Assembly (NCBI RefSeq): GCF_018785315.1
Contig: NZ_WQPN01000048.1
Span: 1 to 41,499, forward strand
DNA from: Clostridium sp. MCC353
GTDB lineage: Bacteria > Bacillota > Clostridia > Lachnospirales > Lachnospiraceae
DNA: 41,499 nucleotides
Direction: 5' to 3'
A program made the position numbers and the translations under genes. Below are positions 7,410 through 16,110 of this stretch, one piece after another; positions within the stretch are counted from its first letter, which is position 1, and each line of letters opens with the position of its first letter. The notes beneath the pieces are model-generated. The model searched no databases. It was not told where the DNA came from and saw nothing but the letters and a program-made list of their open reading frames with translations.

Positions 7410-8225
7410 TTAAATCAGCCTTTGCATCGTCTCATAGCTTTTCCGGGCGGAATACACCGGATCCGGAAAGTTAAGGCTTTCCACGGCCAGGGCATATCCA
7501 TACCCTGCGTCTTTCAGCGCAGCTACAGTCTCTGCGAAATCGTAATGTCCATGTCCTGCAAACCAGCGGTCATTGTCGGCAATATGTACGTGTCCGATCC
7601 GGTCTCCGGCCCTCAATATGGCCTCCCGGATATCGCTTTCCTCAATGTTCATGTGATAGGTGTCCAGATGAAGTTTCAGTGAAGGAGAATCCACCGTTTC
7701 TAATAAAGCGATCCCTTCATCGATGTTGTTGATATAGTCACACTCATACCGGTTTATTACTTCAATCCCCAGAACCACCCCGTACCGGGATGCGGATTCA
7801 CAGCAGTCTCCCAGACTTTCCAGCAAAAGCTTTTCATAGGTCTCTGCATTCGAACATTGGGCCTTAATCCCCCGGATCAATCCCAGAATGACCACCGCAT
7901 GGTCATATTCCGAAGCCGTCAGAATATGACCCTTTATACGGTCAACCGCCGCCTGGCGGACCCTTTCTTCTTCACTGGTTAATGACAAATGGTCGATACC
8001 ATAAGCCGTACCGGTGCCGATGGAAGTGAGTTCCAAACCATACTGCGCCAGCTCATTCTTCATCTTTTTCCTATCGATCAGCTCCGAATCATGGATATGG
8101 ACTTCTGCTCCATTATACCCCAACGATGATATTTGTGACAAGCACTGATCCAGTCTGCCCCGGAAAACTACCGGGGCTTTTTCCCGCAGATGCGTCATTT
8201 CCGTACATGTCATAGATAAATTCAT
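7410..8225 (-). CDS. Sugar phosphate isomerase/epimerase-like TIM barrel
   Basis: A 271-residue protein of the xylose-isomerase-like TIM-barrel family (AP endonuclease 2 fold). Expected metal ligands are visible in order: E in GIEVINRYE, D and H in KLHLDTYHMNIEE, H in GHVHIADNDR, and E in LAVESLNF. Relatives interconvert ketoses or keto-sugar acids (for example tagatose/fructose epimerases or hydroxypyruvate isomerase). GGAGG precedes the start at the right distance. It is cotranscribed with the GH28 gene upstream and the GntR gene downstream, so the substrate is probably a galacturonate-derived keto acid. The exact reaction is not predictable from sequence. Confidence 0.85.
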   Translation of the reverse strand: MNLSMTCTEMTHLREKAPVVFRGRLDQCLSQISSLGYNGAEVHIHDSELIDRKKMKNELAQYGLELTSIGTGTAYGIDHLSLTSEEERVRQAAVDRIKGHILTASEYDHAVVILGLIRGIKAQCSNAETYEKLLLESLGDCCESASRYGVVLGIEVINRYECDYINNIDEGIALLETVDSPSLKLHLDTYHMNIEESDIREAILRAGDRIGHVHIADNDRWFAGHGHYDFAETVAALKDAGYGYALAVESLNFPDPVYSARKSYETMQRLI

Positions 8226-8261
8226 AATTTTCCTCCATTTCCAAGCCCTTATCGTTCCACT

Positions 8262-8284
8262 GGCAGCCCGTATGCCGGGCTGCC
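8262..8284. other. Intercistronic hairpin after GH28
   Basis: A 9-bp perfect stem (GGCAGCCCG with CGGGCTGCC) lies 3 bp beyond the GH28 stop codon, inside the operon. There is no T-run on the coding (minus) side, so it is more likely an mRNA processing or stability element, or a partial terminator, than a full stop. A similar hairpin is at 9913-9934. Confidence 0.55.
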
Positions 8285-8287
8285 TTT

Positions 8288-9856
8288 TTATCTGCGGATC
8301 ACTTCATCCACATTTTCAATCTCCACCGGCTCCCCTTTGGCTCCTGTTACGGTCACCTGATCCAGAACCAGTTTTTTAACATTGTTGATATAAATCCCTT
8401 TGTTGGTGCATGGTTCCACATCCGCCATCATGGCCGGATACTCCGGCTGTGGATTTTCTGCAAAATCGATTTTTACATTCTCAAAGGTGATCTCCTCCAC
8501 TTTGGATTCCGGCAGACCATAGATAAAGGCTGCCGCCACATGGCAGTCACGGGCCTCGATATTTTTGAAAGCAAGCTGCTTGATCTGGGGCGTCCTGTCG
8601 TCGACCGGGAGGGCTTCTTTCGAACTCACATATTCCGAATGGCCGTCCGGGTCACAGCACCAGTAATAAGAATTCACCACAAATGGCGTCAAAACGCCCT
8701 TCATCTTAATATTTTCAAAAGTGATATCCTCGATCACCGCATCTTTTCCCCGTCCCCGGCGGGTCTTAACCCTCAGCCCCCGGTCCGTATCTTCAAAAAT
8801 ACAATCTTTGCACAGCAGATGTTTCACTCCCGCAGCCATCTCGCTGCCCAAAGTCACAGAACCGTGCCCATGTCTCATATAGCACTGGCGGATTACCACA
8901 TTCTGAGACGGCACTTTGTACTTATGCCCCATATAAAACTTGCCGGATTTCATAGCAATGCAGTCGTCTCCAAGTGAAAATGATACGCCCACCACTTCCA
9001 GCCCGTCCACAGATTCCGGATCCATACCGTCCGTATTCGGTGAAACCTTAGGATTTAATACGGTCAGATCAATCCAGCGGGTGTTGTTTGAGAAATACGG
9101 ATGCAGGTTCCAGGCCGGACTGTTCTGTACTGTAAGCCCATGAACGGTGATGTTCTCGCAGTGATTTAAGAAAATCATCCTGGGCCGGTATGCGCCTTCC
9201 GTCTTCAGACGGCCTTCTCCTTCCCACCAGTTTTCAAAGCTGGCATTGCCGTCCAGGGTTCCGCCGCCTGTGATCACCACGTTGCGCACATTGATCCCCG
9301 TAATGATAGATGCAAAGCTGTCCAGCGGATTCCCTTCCCATGAACCCAGGTTATATTCCGAACCCTCGTCATAGCTCTCAATCAGCCCGGGCAGAATCGG
9401 GAATTTAGAGCGTTCCGTATAGGCGGAAAGCACGGCTTCATCATCCAGTTCCAGGATCAGATCGCTTTTTAAAAACAGGGAAGACACCTTGTAAACACCC
9501 TTTGGTATCCATACGCGGCTGTCCGCCGGACAGGCGTTAATAGCCGCCTGGATGCAGATGGTATCGTCATGTTCCCCATCCCCTCTGGCCCCGAATTTCT
9601 TCACGTCCAAAGTCACAAATTCATAATCCGTGGTGAAAGTAACCACTTCCGACGCATCCGCCTCATTTTTAATCTGAATCTGATACTGCGTATCCGGTTT
9701 CAGGCCCTTGACCGTCTGAACCGCCTTTTTTGCTTCCATCCAAAGTTCACCGTTAATGTAAACCTCATAAGGCCGGTCCGTATAATAAATCCCCTGATCC
9801 TTCAGCTCAATCGCAATTCTTCTGGCCGTTTTAAAAATAATATCAAATGAAATCAT
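8288..9856 (-). CDS. GH28 polygalacturonase, cytoplasmic
   Basis: A 522-residue protein with an N-terminal fibronectin-III-like domain (about 1-80) followed by a right-handed parallel beta-helix. All GH28 catalytic motifs are present: NTDG at 274-277, DD at 297-298, HGHGS with H331, and RVK at 362-364. It hydrolyses alpha-1,4-galacturonosyl bonds. The absence of a signal peptide and the N-terminal module point to an intracellular exo-acting enzyme on imported oligogalacturonides. GAGAGG precedes the start by 8 bases. It sits between the GH105-like gene and the epimerase in one operon and is flanked by two hairpins. Exo versus endo action is an inference from family and location. Confidence 0.93.
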   Translation of the reverse strand: MISFDIIFKTARRIAIELKDQGIYYTDRPYEVYINGELWMEAKKAVQTVKGLKPDTQYQIQIKNEADASEVVTFTTDYEFVTLDVKKFGARGDGEHDDTICIQAAINACPADSRVWIPKGVYKVSSLFLKSDLILELDDEAVLSAYTERSKFPILPGLIESYDEGSEYNLGSWEGNPLDSFASIITGINVRNVVITGGGTLDGNASFENWWEGEGRLKTEGAYRPRMIFLNHCENITVHGLTVQNSPAWNLHPYFSNNTRWIDLTVLNPKVSPNTDGMDPESVDGLEVVGVSFSLGDDCIAMKSGKFYMGHKYKVPSQNVVIRQCYMRHGHGSVTLGSEMAAGVKHLLCKDCIFEDTDRGLRVKTRRGRGKDAVIEDITFENIKMKGVLTPFVVNSYYWCCDPDGHSEYVSSKEALPVDDRTPQIKQLAFKNIEARDCHVAAAFIYGLPESKVEEITFENVKIDFAENPQPEYPAMMADVEPCTNKGIYINNVKKLVLDQVTVTGAKGEPVEIENVDEVIRR

Positions 9857-9912
9857 AGCTTAAACCTCTCATTCCGCCTCTCAGGCTGCTCATTCATATT
9901 TTAGGAAGCCAG

Positions 9913-9934
9913 GCGGGCCTGTAATCAGGCCCGC
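9913..9934. other. Intercistronic hairpin overlapping a stop codon
   Basis: GCGGGCCTG pairs perfectly with CAGGCCCGC around a 4-base loop, spanning the stop codon of the 9925-10734 gene. No T-run follows on the minus strand. Together with 8262-8284 it brackets the GH28 cistron, suggesting segmental mRNA processing or differential stability. Confidence 0.55.
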
Positions 9935-10734
9935 AGCAGTTCTCCATATGCCATCAGCATAATTCCCCTGTTATCATCTGTCAATACTCCATCGGACAGA
10001 AGCGCCTTTTTTGCATCTTCCAGATATTTTTCTTCCAACAGGGCTCCAAGGCGGCAGCCCTTTAAAACAGCATAAACCGCATAAGGGGAGGTTCTGTCGT
10101 CAATCAGTTTCAAACCGTCTTTAAAATACCTTTCCGCATTTTTATAGTGGTCAAATACCTCTTCCGAAATCAGGCCGGTACTGTCAATGAGGCCCATCAG
10201 ATAATATCCCGCCGCTTTTTCTGCCTTCTTTTCTTCCATCACCGCCATCTCATTCATTCCGGAAAGCTGTTTCTGTGCAAGTCCGGCATAATCTGCCAGC
10301 ACTTTCTGGATTCTGTGATAGCCTTCTTTCCCATGGAACTGATTCTCATATTCCAGATCAAACGATACCGAAAGATAGAATTTTTCCGCCCAGTCCCCCT
10401 CCAGAAGATCCTGCCGTTTTTGAAGCCAGCGCCACATTTTCCCGGCTGCCGTCTCATATGCCGCCTTCTTTTCCAGCCTGTATAAAGGAAAGAGATACCT
10501 TCCACATCCTAATAATCCATAAGTGATACTCTTGTCCCCCTGGTCTTTTAAGTCCTGTACCAGCTGCTCCATGGCCGCCTTCACCGTATCCAGCCACATT
10601 AATTCCTTTGTAGTCTCATATAAACTCCATATTCCTGATAAAAAAAGCGCTGTTTCTCCATTCCATTCCCATCTTTTTTTCTCTTTCGCCGTTTCAGCGT
10701 AAGAGAGGATCGCTTTTTCAAATACCATGTCCAT
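9925..10734 (-). CDS. GH105-like protein lacking the catalytic motif
   Basis: A 269-residue, helix-rich soluble protein with no signal peptide. Its opening (KKRWEWNGETALFLSGIWSL followed by YETTKELMWLDTVKAAMEQL) resembles the first helical pairs of GH105/GH88 (alpha/alpha)6 barrels. The family's catalytic W-x-D-x-x-x-M motif is absent, and the protein is about 100 residues shorter than the GH105 enzyme at 5448. It may be a degenerate hydrolase, a binding or accessory protein, or a new small family. AGGAAGG lies 6 bases before the start. It is second in the operon, 36 nt after the binding lipoprotein and before GH28, so a role in uronide handling is likely. Function not assigned. Confidence 0.7.
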   Translation of the reverse strand: MDMVFEKAILSYAETAKEKKRWEWNGETALFLSGIWSLYETTKELMWLDTVKAAMEQLVQDLKDQGDKSITYGLLGCGRYLFPLYRLEKKAAYETAAGKMWRWLQKRQDLLEGDWAEKFYLSVSFDLEYENQFHGKEGYHRIQKVLADYAGLAQKQLSGMNEMAVMEEKKAEKAAGYYLMGLIDSTGLISEEVFDHYKNAERYFKDGLKLIDDRTSPYAVYAVLKGCRLGALLEEKYLEDAKKALLSDGVLTDDNRGIMLMAYGELLRA

Positions 10735-10770
10735 ACATTTCCTTCCTGTACAATAAAGGCAGTCCCCGGA

Positions 10771-12174
10771 TTAATAAGATTTCTTTTCATTCAATTCATT
10801 TACAGAATCAATCAGATACTCAGCCCATTCCTGGGTGTCTTCGCCGTCGCTGATGGCCTCGAATACTTCATAATAAACGCCGGTGCTGTCTTTTAAAGAA
10901 GAATCCTCGAAGTTGGGATCAAATGAGAAATTCGCCACTTTCATAACCGCCTGGTTGGCTTCATAAGTAAGACCTTCCAGTTTGCCTTCCTCTTCCAGAA
11001 TCCTGTTGGCCTCTGAACTGGCCAGCATTCCTCTCTCCGTCCCCAGAATTGATACGCCTTCCGGATCAGAGGTCAAAAATTCCACCAGCATAGCCGCTTC
11101 TTTTTTATGCTGGCTGCTTTCCGTAATGGCGAAGCACTGGGAGATCTTTGTAAGGCCAGCTTCGTATTCACCGATGCCTGTGATGAAATCTCCGAGAACG
11201 AATTCCTGTCCCGGATCAAGTGCCTGCTCGAACTTAGGCTGTGCGGAATCCCACTCATAGAATCCGGCGTATTTTCCTTCAATCCAGCCCTGGGTTTTCT
11301 CCAGAACGTTGGAACCGGAACCGATCAGAGTAGCGATAGTAGGCATCACATGCTTTTCCTCTAAAGAACAGATCCAGTCCAGACCTTCTTTCACCTCTTC
11401 CAGGCTGTAGTTCACTTTGCCGTCTTCCACCCACTGTTTTCCGTACTTGGACTGCAGATAGTAGAGCATGAGAAGCATTCTCTCATAGCCGAACATGGCA
11501 ATGGGATAATAGTCGTCGCCCAATGTCTCCTTAAATACCGTTCCCGCATTCATCAGATCATCAATGGTCTCAGGTGTTTTTAGTCCTGCCTTTTCAAATG
11601 TAGTTTTATTCCAGAAAAAGCATTTGCCCGTGGTGCCGATCGGAAGAGCCTGCAGCTTATTCGCTACCACACACTGATCCAGGGTCTTCTCAGGATAGTT
11701 CTGAAGGGAAATCGTGTCTTTATATTCGTTCAGGTCCACAAATTTCGATCCGTCGGCTGAAAATTGGTATAACCAGTTCCAGTTTACCTGCATCACGTCA
11801 GGAGCAGTTCCTGCAACGAGAGCGGTTGAGCACTTCTCAGCCCATCCATCCCAGCTGCTATACTCCGTATCCACCTTTATATTCGGGTATTTCGCCTCAA
11901 ATGCCTTGATAGCCGCGATGGTAGCCTCGTGGCGGCTGTCGCCTCCCCACCAGCTCATGCGGATATTCACGGTCTCACCGCTGTCAGAAGCCGCTGCCTG
12001 GTTTTCTCCCTGGCTCTCACCTGTGGCCTCCGCTTTTGTCTCTTCTTTGCTTTCTGTCTTCGCCGCCGTGGTATCCGTTCCTCCTGCTTCCTTACCGGAA
12101 GAACCGCAGGCAGTCAGTGAAGCGATCATCGATGCTGCAAGAACCATAGCTGTTGCACGTTTTAATACTTTCAT
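10771..12174 (-). CDS. Sugar-binding lipoprotein, paralogue without permeases
   Basis: A 467-residue solute-binding protein. The signal peptide ends in LTAC with the lipid-anchored Cys at residue 23, followed by a Thr/Glu-rich linker and a mature domain. The region around MSWWGGDSRHEATIAAIKAF is closely similar to the lipoprotein at 3718-5139, so the two are paralogues. The start at 12174 has AGGAGG six bases upstream; an in-frame Met eight codons earlier lacks it. It leads an operon of intracellular pectin enzymes but has no permease genes of its own, so it presumably feeds the permeases at 1862-3654 or another importer. Its leader contains one copy of the dispersed palindrome. Confidence 0.92.
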   Translation of the reverse strand: MKVLKRATAMVLAASMIASLTACGSSGKEAGGTDTTAAKTESKEETKAEATGESQGENQAAASDSGETVNIRMSWWGGDSRHEATIAAIKAFEAKYPNIKVDTEYSSWDGWAEKCSTALVAGTAPDVMQVNWNWLYQFSADGSKFVDLNEYKDTISLQNYPEKTLDQCVVANKLQALPIGTTGKCFFWNKTTFEKAGLKTPETIDDLMNAGTVFKETLGDDYYPIAMFGYERMLLMLYYLQSKYGKQWVEDGKVNYSLEEVKEGLDWICSLEEKHVMPTIATLIGSGSNVLEKTQGWIEGKYAGFYEWDSAQPKFEQALDPGQEFVLGDFITGIGEYEAGLTKISQCFAITESSQHKKEAAMLVEFLTSDPEGVSILGTERGMLASSEANRILEEEGKLEGLTYEANQAVMKVANFSFDPNFEDSSLKDSTGVYYEVFEAISDGEDTQEWAEYLIDSVNELNEKKSY

Positions 12175-12210
12175 ATACATCCTCCTCTTAATTGACATTG
12201 GCCTTCTTTA

Positions 12211-12240
12211 GTAACAATTCAGACAGGTCTGAACTATTAC
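12211..12240. repeat. Dispersed palindromic element, copy 2
   Basis: Two 14-bp arms (GTAACAATTCAGAC and GTCTGAACTATTAC) around a 2-bp centre, with two non-Watson-Crick positions. It occupies about +12 to +42 of the predicted mRNA of the second lipoprotein operon, 37 nt before the start codon. Other copies are at 1831, 20753 and 35783. Confidence 0.75.
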
Positions 12241-12259
12241 CTTCTTTAACCATGAATTT

Positions 12260-12288
12260 ACTATAATGCCTGTCCGGTAACTTGTCAA
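12260..12288 (-). promoter_or_regulatory. Promoter of the second pectin operon
   Basis: On the minus strand, TTGACA (12283-12288), a 17-bp spacer and TATAGT (12260-12265). It is identical in hexamers and spacing to the promoter of ABC importer operon 1. The predicted start is near 12252. The AT-rich stretch 12290-12385 holds nothing else I can support. Confidence 0.8.
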
Positions 12289-12385
12289 CATATTTTATAT
12301 TATTTGTATGTATACACTAATATTATTTATATATTTTTATGCAGTATGTATATAGTTTTGTGTTCGCTGTTCCCGTCATTCTGCA

Positions 12386-12426
12386 CAAAAAGGCTGCGGT
12401 GCGAAAATTCTTCCGCACCGCAGCCT
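12386..12426 (-). terminator. Terminator of rpoBC
   Basis: A 12-bp GC-rich stem (GGCTGCGGTGCG with CGCACCGCAGCC) around a 10-nt loop, followed on the minus strand by TTTTT. It lies 15 nt past the rpoC stop codon. The other side also carries T residues, so it may work in both directions. Confidence 0.85.
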
Positions 12427-12441
12427 CTTTTATTCTAATTA

Positions 12442-15400
12442 TTAAATCTCCTGATCTTCGTCCCCGAAGTCCAGAACCTCATCAAAATCATCCCCATCTT
12501 CCGACAACAGAATGTCGTCATCAGAGAGCAGAATCTCATCATCCATAGTCACATCTGTATCCAGCTTCACATTGCGGTATCTCTTCATACCCGTACCGGC
12601 CGGAATCAGTTTACCGATGATAACATTCTCCTTGAGGCCGATCAGGTTATCCACTTTACCGTTAATAGCGGCTTCCGTCAATACCTTGGTGGTCTCCTGG
12701 AAGGATGCTGCCGATAAGAAGGAATCCGTTGCCAGAGATGCCTTGGTGATACCCAGCATAACCTGTTTTCCTTCCGCCGGCTTTTTGCCTTCGGCTATCA
12801 GTTTTTCATTCATATCATTATAATCAAGAACATCCATAGAAACGCCTGGCAGCACGTCGCTGTCACCGCTCTCTTCAATCTTGATCTTCTTTAACATCTG
12901 ACGGACAATCATCTCAACGTGCTTATCATTGATCTCAACGCCCTGCAGACGGTAAACACGCTGAACTTCCTGGATCATGTAGTCCTGAACAGCCCGGACG
13001 CCCTTAATTTTCAGGATATCATGGGGGTTCACACTACCTTCTGTCAGTTCGTCGCCGGCTTCCAATACCTGCTCATCCATAACTTTAATTCTGGAACCGT
13101 AAGGAATCAGATAAGTCTTGGTATTTCCTGTCTCAGGATCTGTTACCACGATTTCACGCTTCTTCTTCGTATCCTTGATGCTGACCACACCGCCGAATTC
13201 GGCAATGATGGCAAGACCCTTAGGTTTACGGGCCTCGAAAAGCTCCTCGACACGGGGAAGACCCTGTGTGATATCGCCGCCGGCAACACCGCCGGTATGG
13301 AAGGTACGCATGGTAAGCTGTGTACCGGGCTCACCGATAGACTGAGCCGCGATAATACCTACCGCCTCACCTACCTGTACGGCCTGGCCGGTTGCCATGT
13401 TGGCGCCGTAGCATTTCGCGCATACGCCGATGTGGGATTTACAGGTCAGTACGGTACGGATCTTGACAGAATCCCTGCCAAGTTTCTCAAGCACCTTCAT
13501 GACTGCGGCCGCACGTTTTGGCGTACACATATGGTTAGCTTTCACAACCACTTCGCCGGTATCCGGGTCCGTGATGGTTTCAGCGATATAACGTCCTGTA
13601 ATACGTTCCTGGAGGCTCTCAATGGTCTCCTGTCCGTCCATGAATCCTTTGATCTCCATGTACGGAATGTCTTTGCCTTCACAGCAGTCCACTTCACGGA
13701 TGATAAGATCCTGGGAAACGTCTACCAGACGGCGGGTCAAATATCCTGAGTCGGCGGTACGAAGGGCGGTATCGGAAAGTCCTTTACGGGCTCCATGAGC
13801 GGAGATAAAGTACTCCAATACGTCCAGACCTTCACGGAAGTTGGACTTAATAGGAAGTTCGATGGTGTGACCGGTTGTATCGGCCATCAAACCACGCATA
13901 CCGGCAAGCTGTTTGATCTGCTTATCAGAACCACGGGCTCCTGAATCGGCCATCATGTAAATGTTGTTGTACTTATCCAGGCCGGTCAACAGGTCATGGG
14001 TCAGCTGGTCATCGGTAGCCTTCCATGTTTCAATAACTTCTTTATAACGCTCTTCCTCTGTGATAAGACCACGGCGGAAGTTCTTGGCGATTCTGTCCAC
14101 AGTAGCCTGGGCGTCCGCGATCAGCTGCGGTTTGCTCTCAGGCACAGTCATATCGGAAATGGAAACCGTCATGGCCGCTCTTGTGGAGTACTTGTAACCG
14201 ATTGCCTTAATATCATCCAAAGTCTCAGCGGTCTGGCTTGCGCCGTGAACGTTGATAACTTTCTCCAAAATCTGTTTTAACTGCTTTTTGCCCACATGGA
14301 AGTCAACTTCCAGTTTTAATTCATTGCCTTCAATGCTTCTGTCCACAAAGCCCAGATCCTGAGGAACGATCTCATTGAAAATGAAGCGGCCGATGGTGGA
14401 TTCCACAATTCCCATCTTAACAGTTCCGTCAGCCATCTTCTTGGTAACTCTGGCCTTGATTCTGGAATGCAGGGTTGCAGCTCCGTTCTCATATGCCAGA
14501 ATGGCTTCATTTACATTCTTAAAGATCATGCCTTCGCCTTTGGCACCAGGTCTTTCCTGGGTCAGGTAATAGATACCAAGCACCATATCCTGAGAAGGAA
14601 CGGCAACAGGGCCGCCGTCGGAAGGTTTCAGCAGGTTGTTGGGTGACAGCAGAAGGAAACGGCATTCCGCCTGCGCTTCCACGGAAAGAGGCAGATGGAC
14701 AGCCATCTGGTCACCGTCAAAGTCGGCGTTGAACGCGGTACATACAAGAGGATGCAGTTTAATCGCCTTACCTTCAACCAGGATCGGCTCAAATGCCTGG
14801 ATACCCAGTCTGTGAAGGGTAGGAGCACGGTTTAACATAACCGGGTGCTCTTTGATTACGTCCTCAAGTACGTCCCAAACTTCCGGCTGAAGCCTTTCAA
14901 CCATCTTTTTGGCATTTTTAATGTTATGAGCGGTTCCGTTGGATACCAGCTCCTTCATAACGAAAGGTTTGAACAGCTCGATGGCCATCTCTTTCGGAAG
15001 TCCGCACTGGTAAATCTTCAGTTCCGGCCCTACGACGATAACCGAACGTCCTGAATAGTCAACACGTTTTCCAAGCAGGTTCTGACGGAAACGGCCCTGT
15101 TTACCTTTCAGCATATCGGAAAGGGATTTCAGCGCCCTGTTTCCAGGTCCGGTTACAGGTCTTCCACGTCTGCCGTTATCGATCAAAGCGTCTACCGCTT
15201 CCTGAAGCATACGCTTCTCGTTGCGGACAATGATATCAGGAGCGCCTAATTCCAGCAGCCTTGCCAGACGGTTGTTCCTGTTGATAATTCTTCTGTATAA
15301 ATCATTCAAATCGGAAGTGGCGAAACGGCCGCCGTCCAACTGTACCATAGGACGGATATCCGGAGGAATGACCGGAATCACATTCATGATCATCCACTCC

Positions 15401-16092
15401 GGTTTATTGCCGGAATTACGGAACGCTTCCACAACTTCAAGCCTTTTGATAATTCTGGCCCTCTTCTGTCCGGTTGCGTCCTTCAGGCCTTTTCTCAATT
15501 CCATAGAATCTTTTTCCAGGTCAATGGCCTGCAGAAGTTCCTGAATCGCTTCCGCGCCCATTCCCACACGGAATGTGCCGTAGCCATACTTCTCCGTCTC
15601 TTCCCGGTATTCCTTTTCAGACAATACCTGCTTATACTGAAGGCTGGTCGTACCAGGATCCAGAACCACATAAGACGCGAAGTACAGGACTTTCTCCAGG
15701 GTTCTTGGAGAAATGTCCAGAATAAGTCCCATTCTGCTGGGGATTCCCTTAAAATACCAGATATGGGATACAGGAGCTGCCAAAGCGATGTGGCCTACGC
15801 GTTCTCTACGAACGCTGGCCTTGGTAACTTCAACACCGCATCGGTCACAGATAACACCTTTATATCTGATCTTTTTATATTTACCACAATGACATTCCCA
15901 GTCTTTGCTCGGTCCAAAGATTCTTTCGCAGAACAAACCGTCTTTCTCCGGTTTCAGTGTTCTGTAGTTAATCGTCTCAGGCTTTTTCACTTCACCATGG
16001 GACCACTCCAGAATCTTCTCAGGAGAAGCCAAACCGATTTTGATGGCATCAAATGTCATTGGCTGATAGGTGGTTTCGTTTGTCTCAGGCAT
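12442..16092 (-). CDS. rpoC: RNA polymerase beta' subunit
   Basis: A 1216-residue beta' subunit, the expected length for a clostridial RpoC without lineage inserts. The N-terminal zinc-binding domain has C67, C69, C82 and C85. The catalytic loop NADFDGDQM at 455-463 carries the three Asp residues that chelate the active-site magnesium. The trigger-loop region ([20 protein letters not shown]) and the C-terminal zinc site ([13 protein letters not shown]) are recognisable. The last ~35 residues are strongly acidic. AGGGAG precedes the start by 8-9 bases. It follows rpoB by 18 nt. A strong terminator comes directly after it, so rpsL, rpsG and fusA, which often follow, are not in this unit. Confidence 0.98.
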   Translation of the reverse strand: MPETNETTYQPMTFDAIKIGLASPEKILEWSHGEVKKPETINYRTLKPEKDGLFCERIFGPSKDWECHCGKYKKIRYKGVICDRCGVEVTKASVRRERVGHIALAAPVSHIWYFKGIPSRMGLILDISPRTLEKVLYFASYVVLDPGTTSLQYKQVLSEKEYREETEKYGYGTFRVGMGAEAIQELLQAIDLEKDSMELRKGLKDATGQKRARIIKRLEVVEAFRNSGNKPEWMIMNVIPVIPPDIRPMVQLDGGRFATSDLNDLYRRIINRNNRLARLLELGAPDIIVRNEKRMLQEAVDALIDNGRRGRPVTGPGNRALKSLSDMLKGKQGRFRQNLLGKRVDYSGRSVIVVGPELKIYQCGLPKEMAIELFKPFVMKELVSNGTAHNIKNAKKMVERLQPEVWDVLEDVIKEHPVMLNRAPTLHRLGIQAFEPILVEGKAIKLHPLVCTAFNADFDGDQMAVHLPLSVEAQAECRFLLLSPNNLLKPSDGGPVAVPSQDMVLGIYYLTQERPGAKGEGMIFKNVNEAILAYENGAATLHSRIKARVTKKMADGTVKMGIVESTIGRFIFNEIVPQDLGFVDRSIEGNELKLEVDFHVGKKQLKQILEKVINVHGASQTAETLDDIKAIGYKYSTRAAMTVSISDMTVPESKPQLIADAQATVDRIAKNFRRGLITEEERYKEVIETWKATDDQLTHDLLTGLDKYNNIYMMADSGARGSDKQIKQLAGMRGLMADTTGHTIELPIKSNFREGLDVLEYFISAHGARKGLSDTALRTADSGYLTRRLVDVSQDLIIREVDCCEGKDIPYMEIKGFMDGQETIESLQERITGRYIAETITDPDTGEVVVKANHMCTPKRAAAVMKVLEKLGRDSVKIRTVLTCKSHIGVCAKCYGANMATGQAVQVGEAVGIIAAQSIGEPGTQLTMRTFHTGGVAGGDITQGLPRVEELFEARKPKGLAIIAEFGGVVSIKDTKKKREIVVTDPETGNTKTYLIPYGSRIKVMDEQVLEAGDELTEGSVNPHDILKIKGVRAVQDYMIQEVQRVYRLQGVEINDKHVEMIVRQMLKKIKIEESGDSDVLPGVSMDVLDYNDMNEKLIAEGKKPAEGKQVMLGITKASLATDSFLSAASFQETTKVLTEAAINGKVDNLIGLKENVIIGKLIPAGTGMKRYRNVKLDTDVTMDDEILLSDDDILLSEDGDDFDEVLDFGDEDQEI

Positions 16093-16110
16093 GAGCGTTA
16101 CTCCCTTCTA

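Noticed and set aside
12919-13749. Long open frame opposite rpoC
   Set aside because: It has no Shine-Dalgarno or family resemblance, and rpoC on the other strand is unmistakable; it is a shadow of biased codons.
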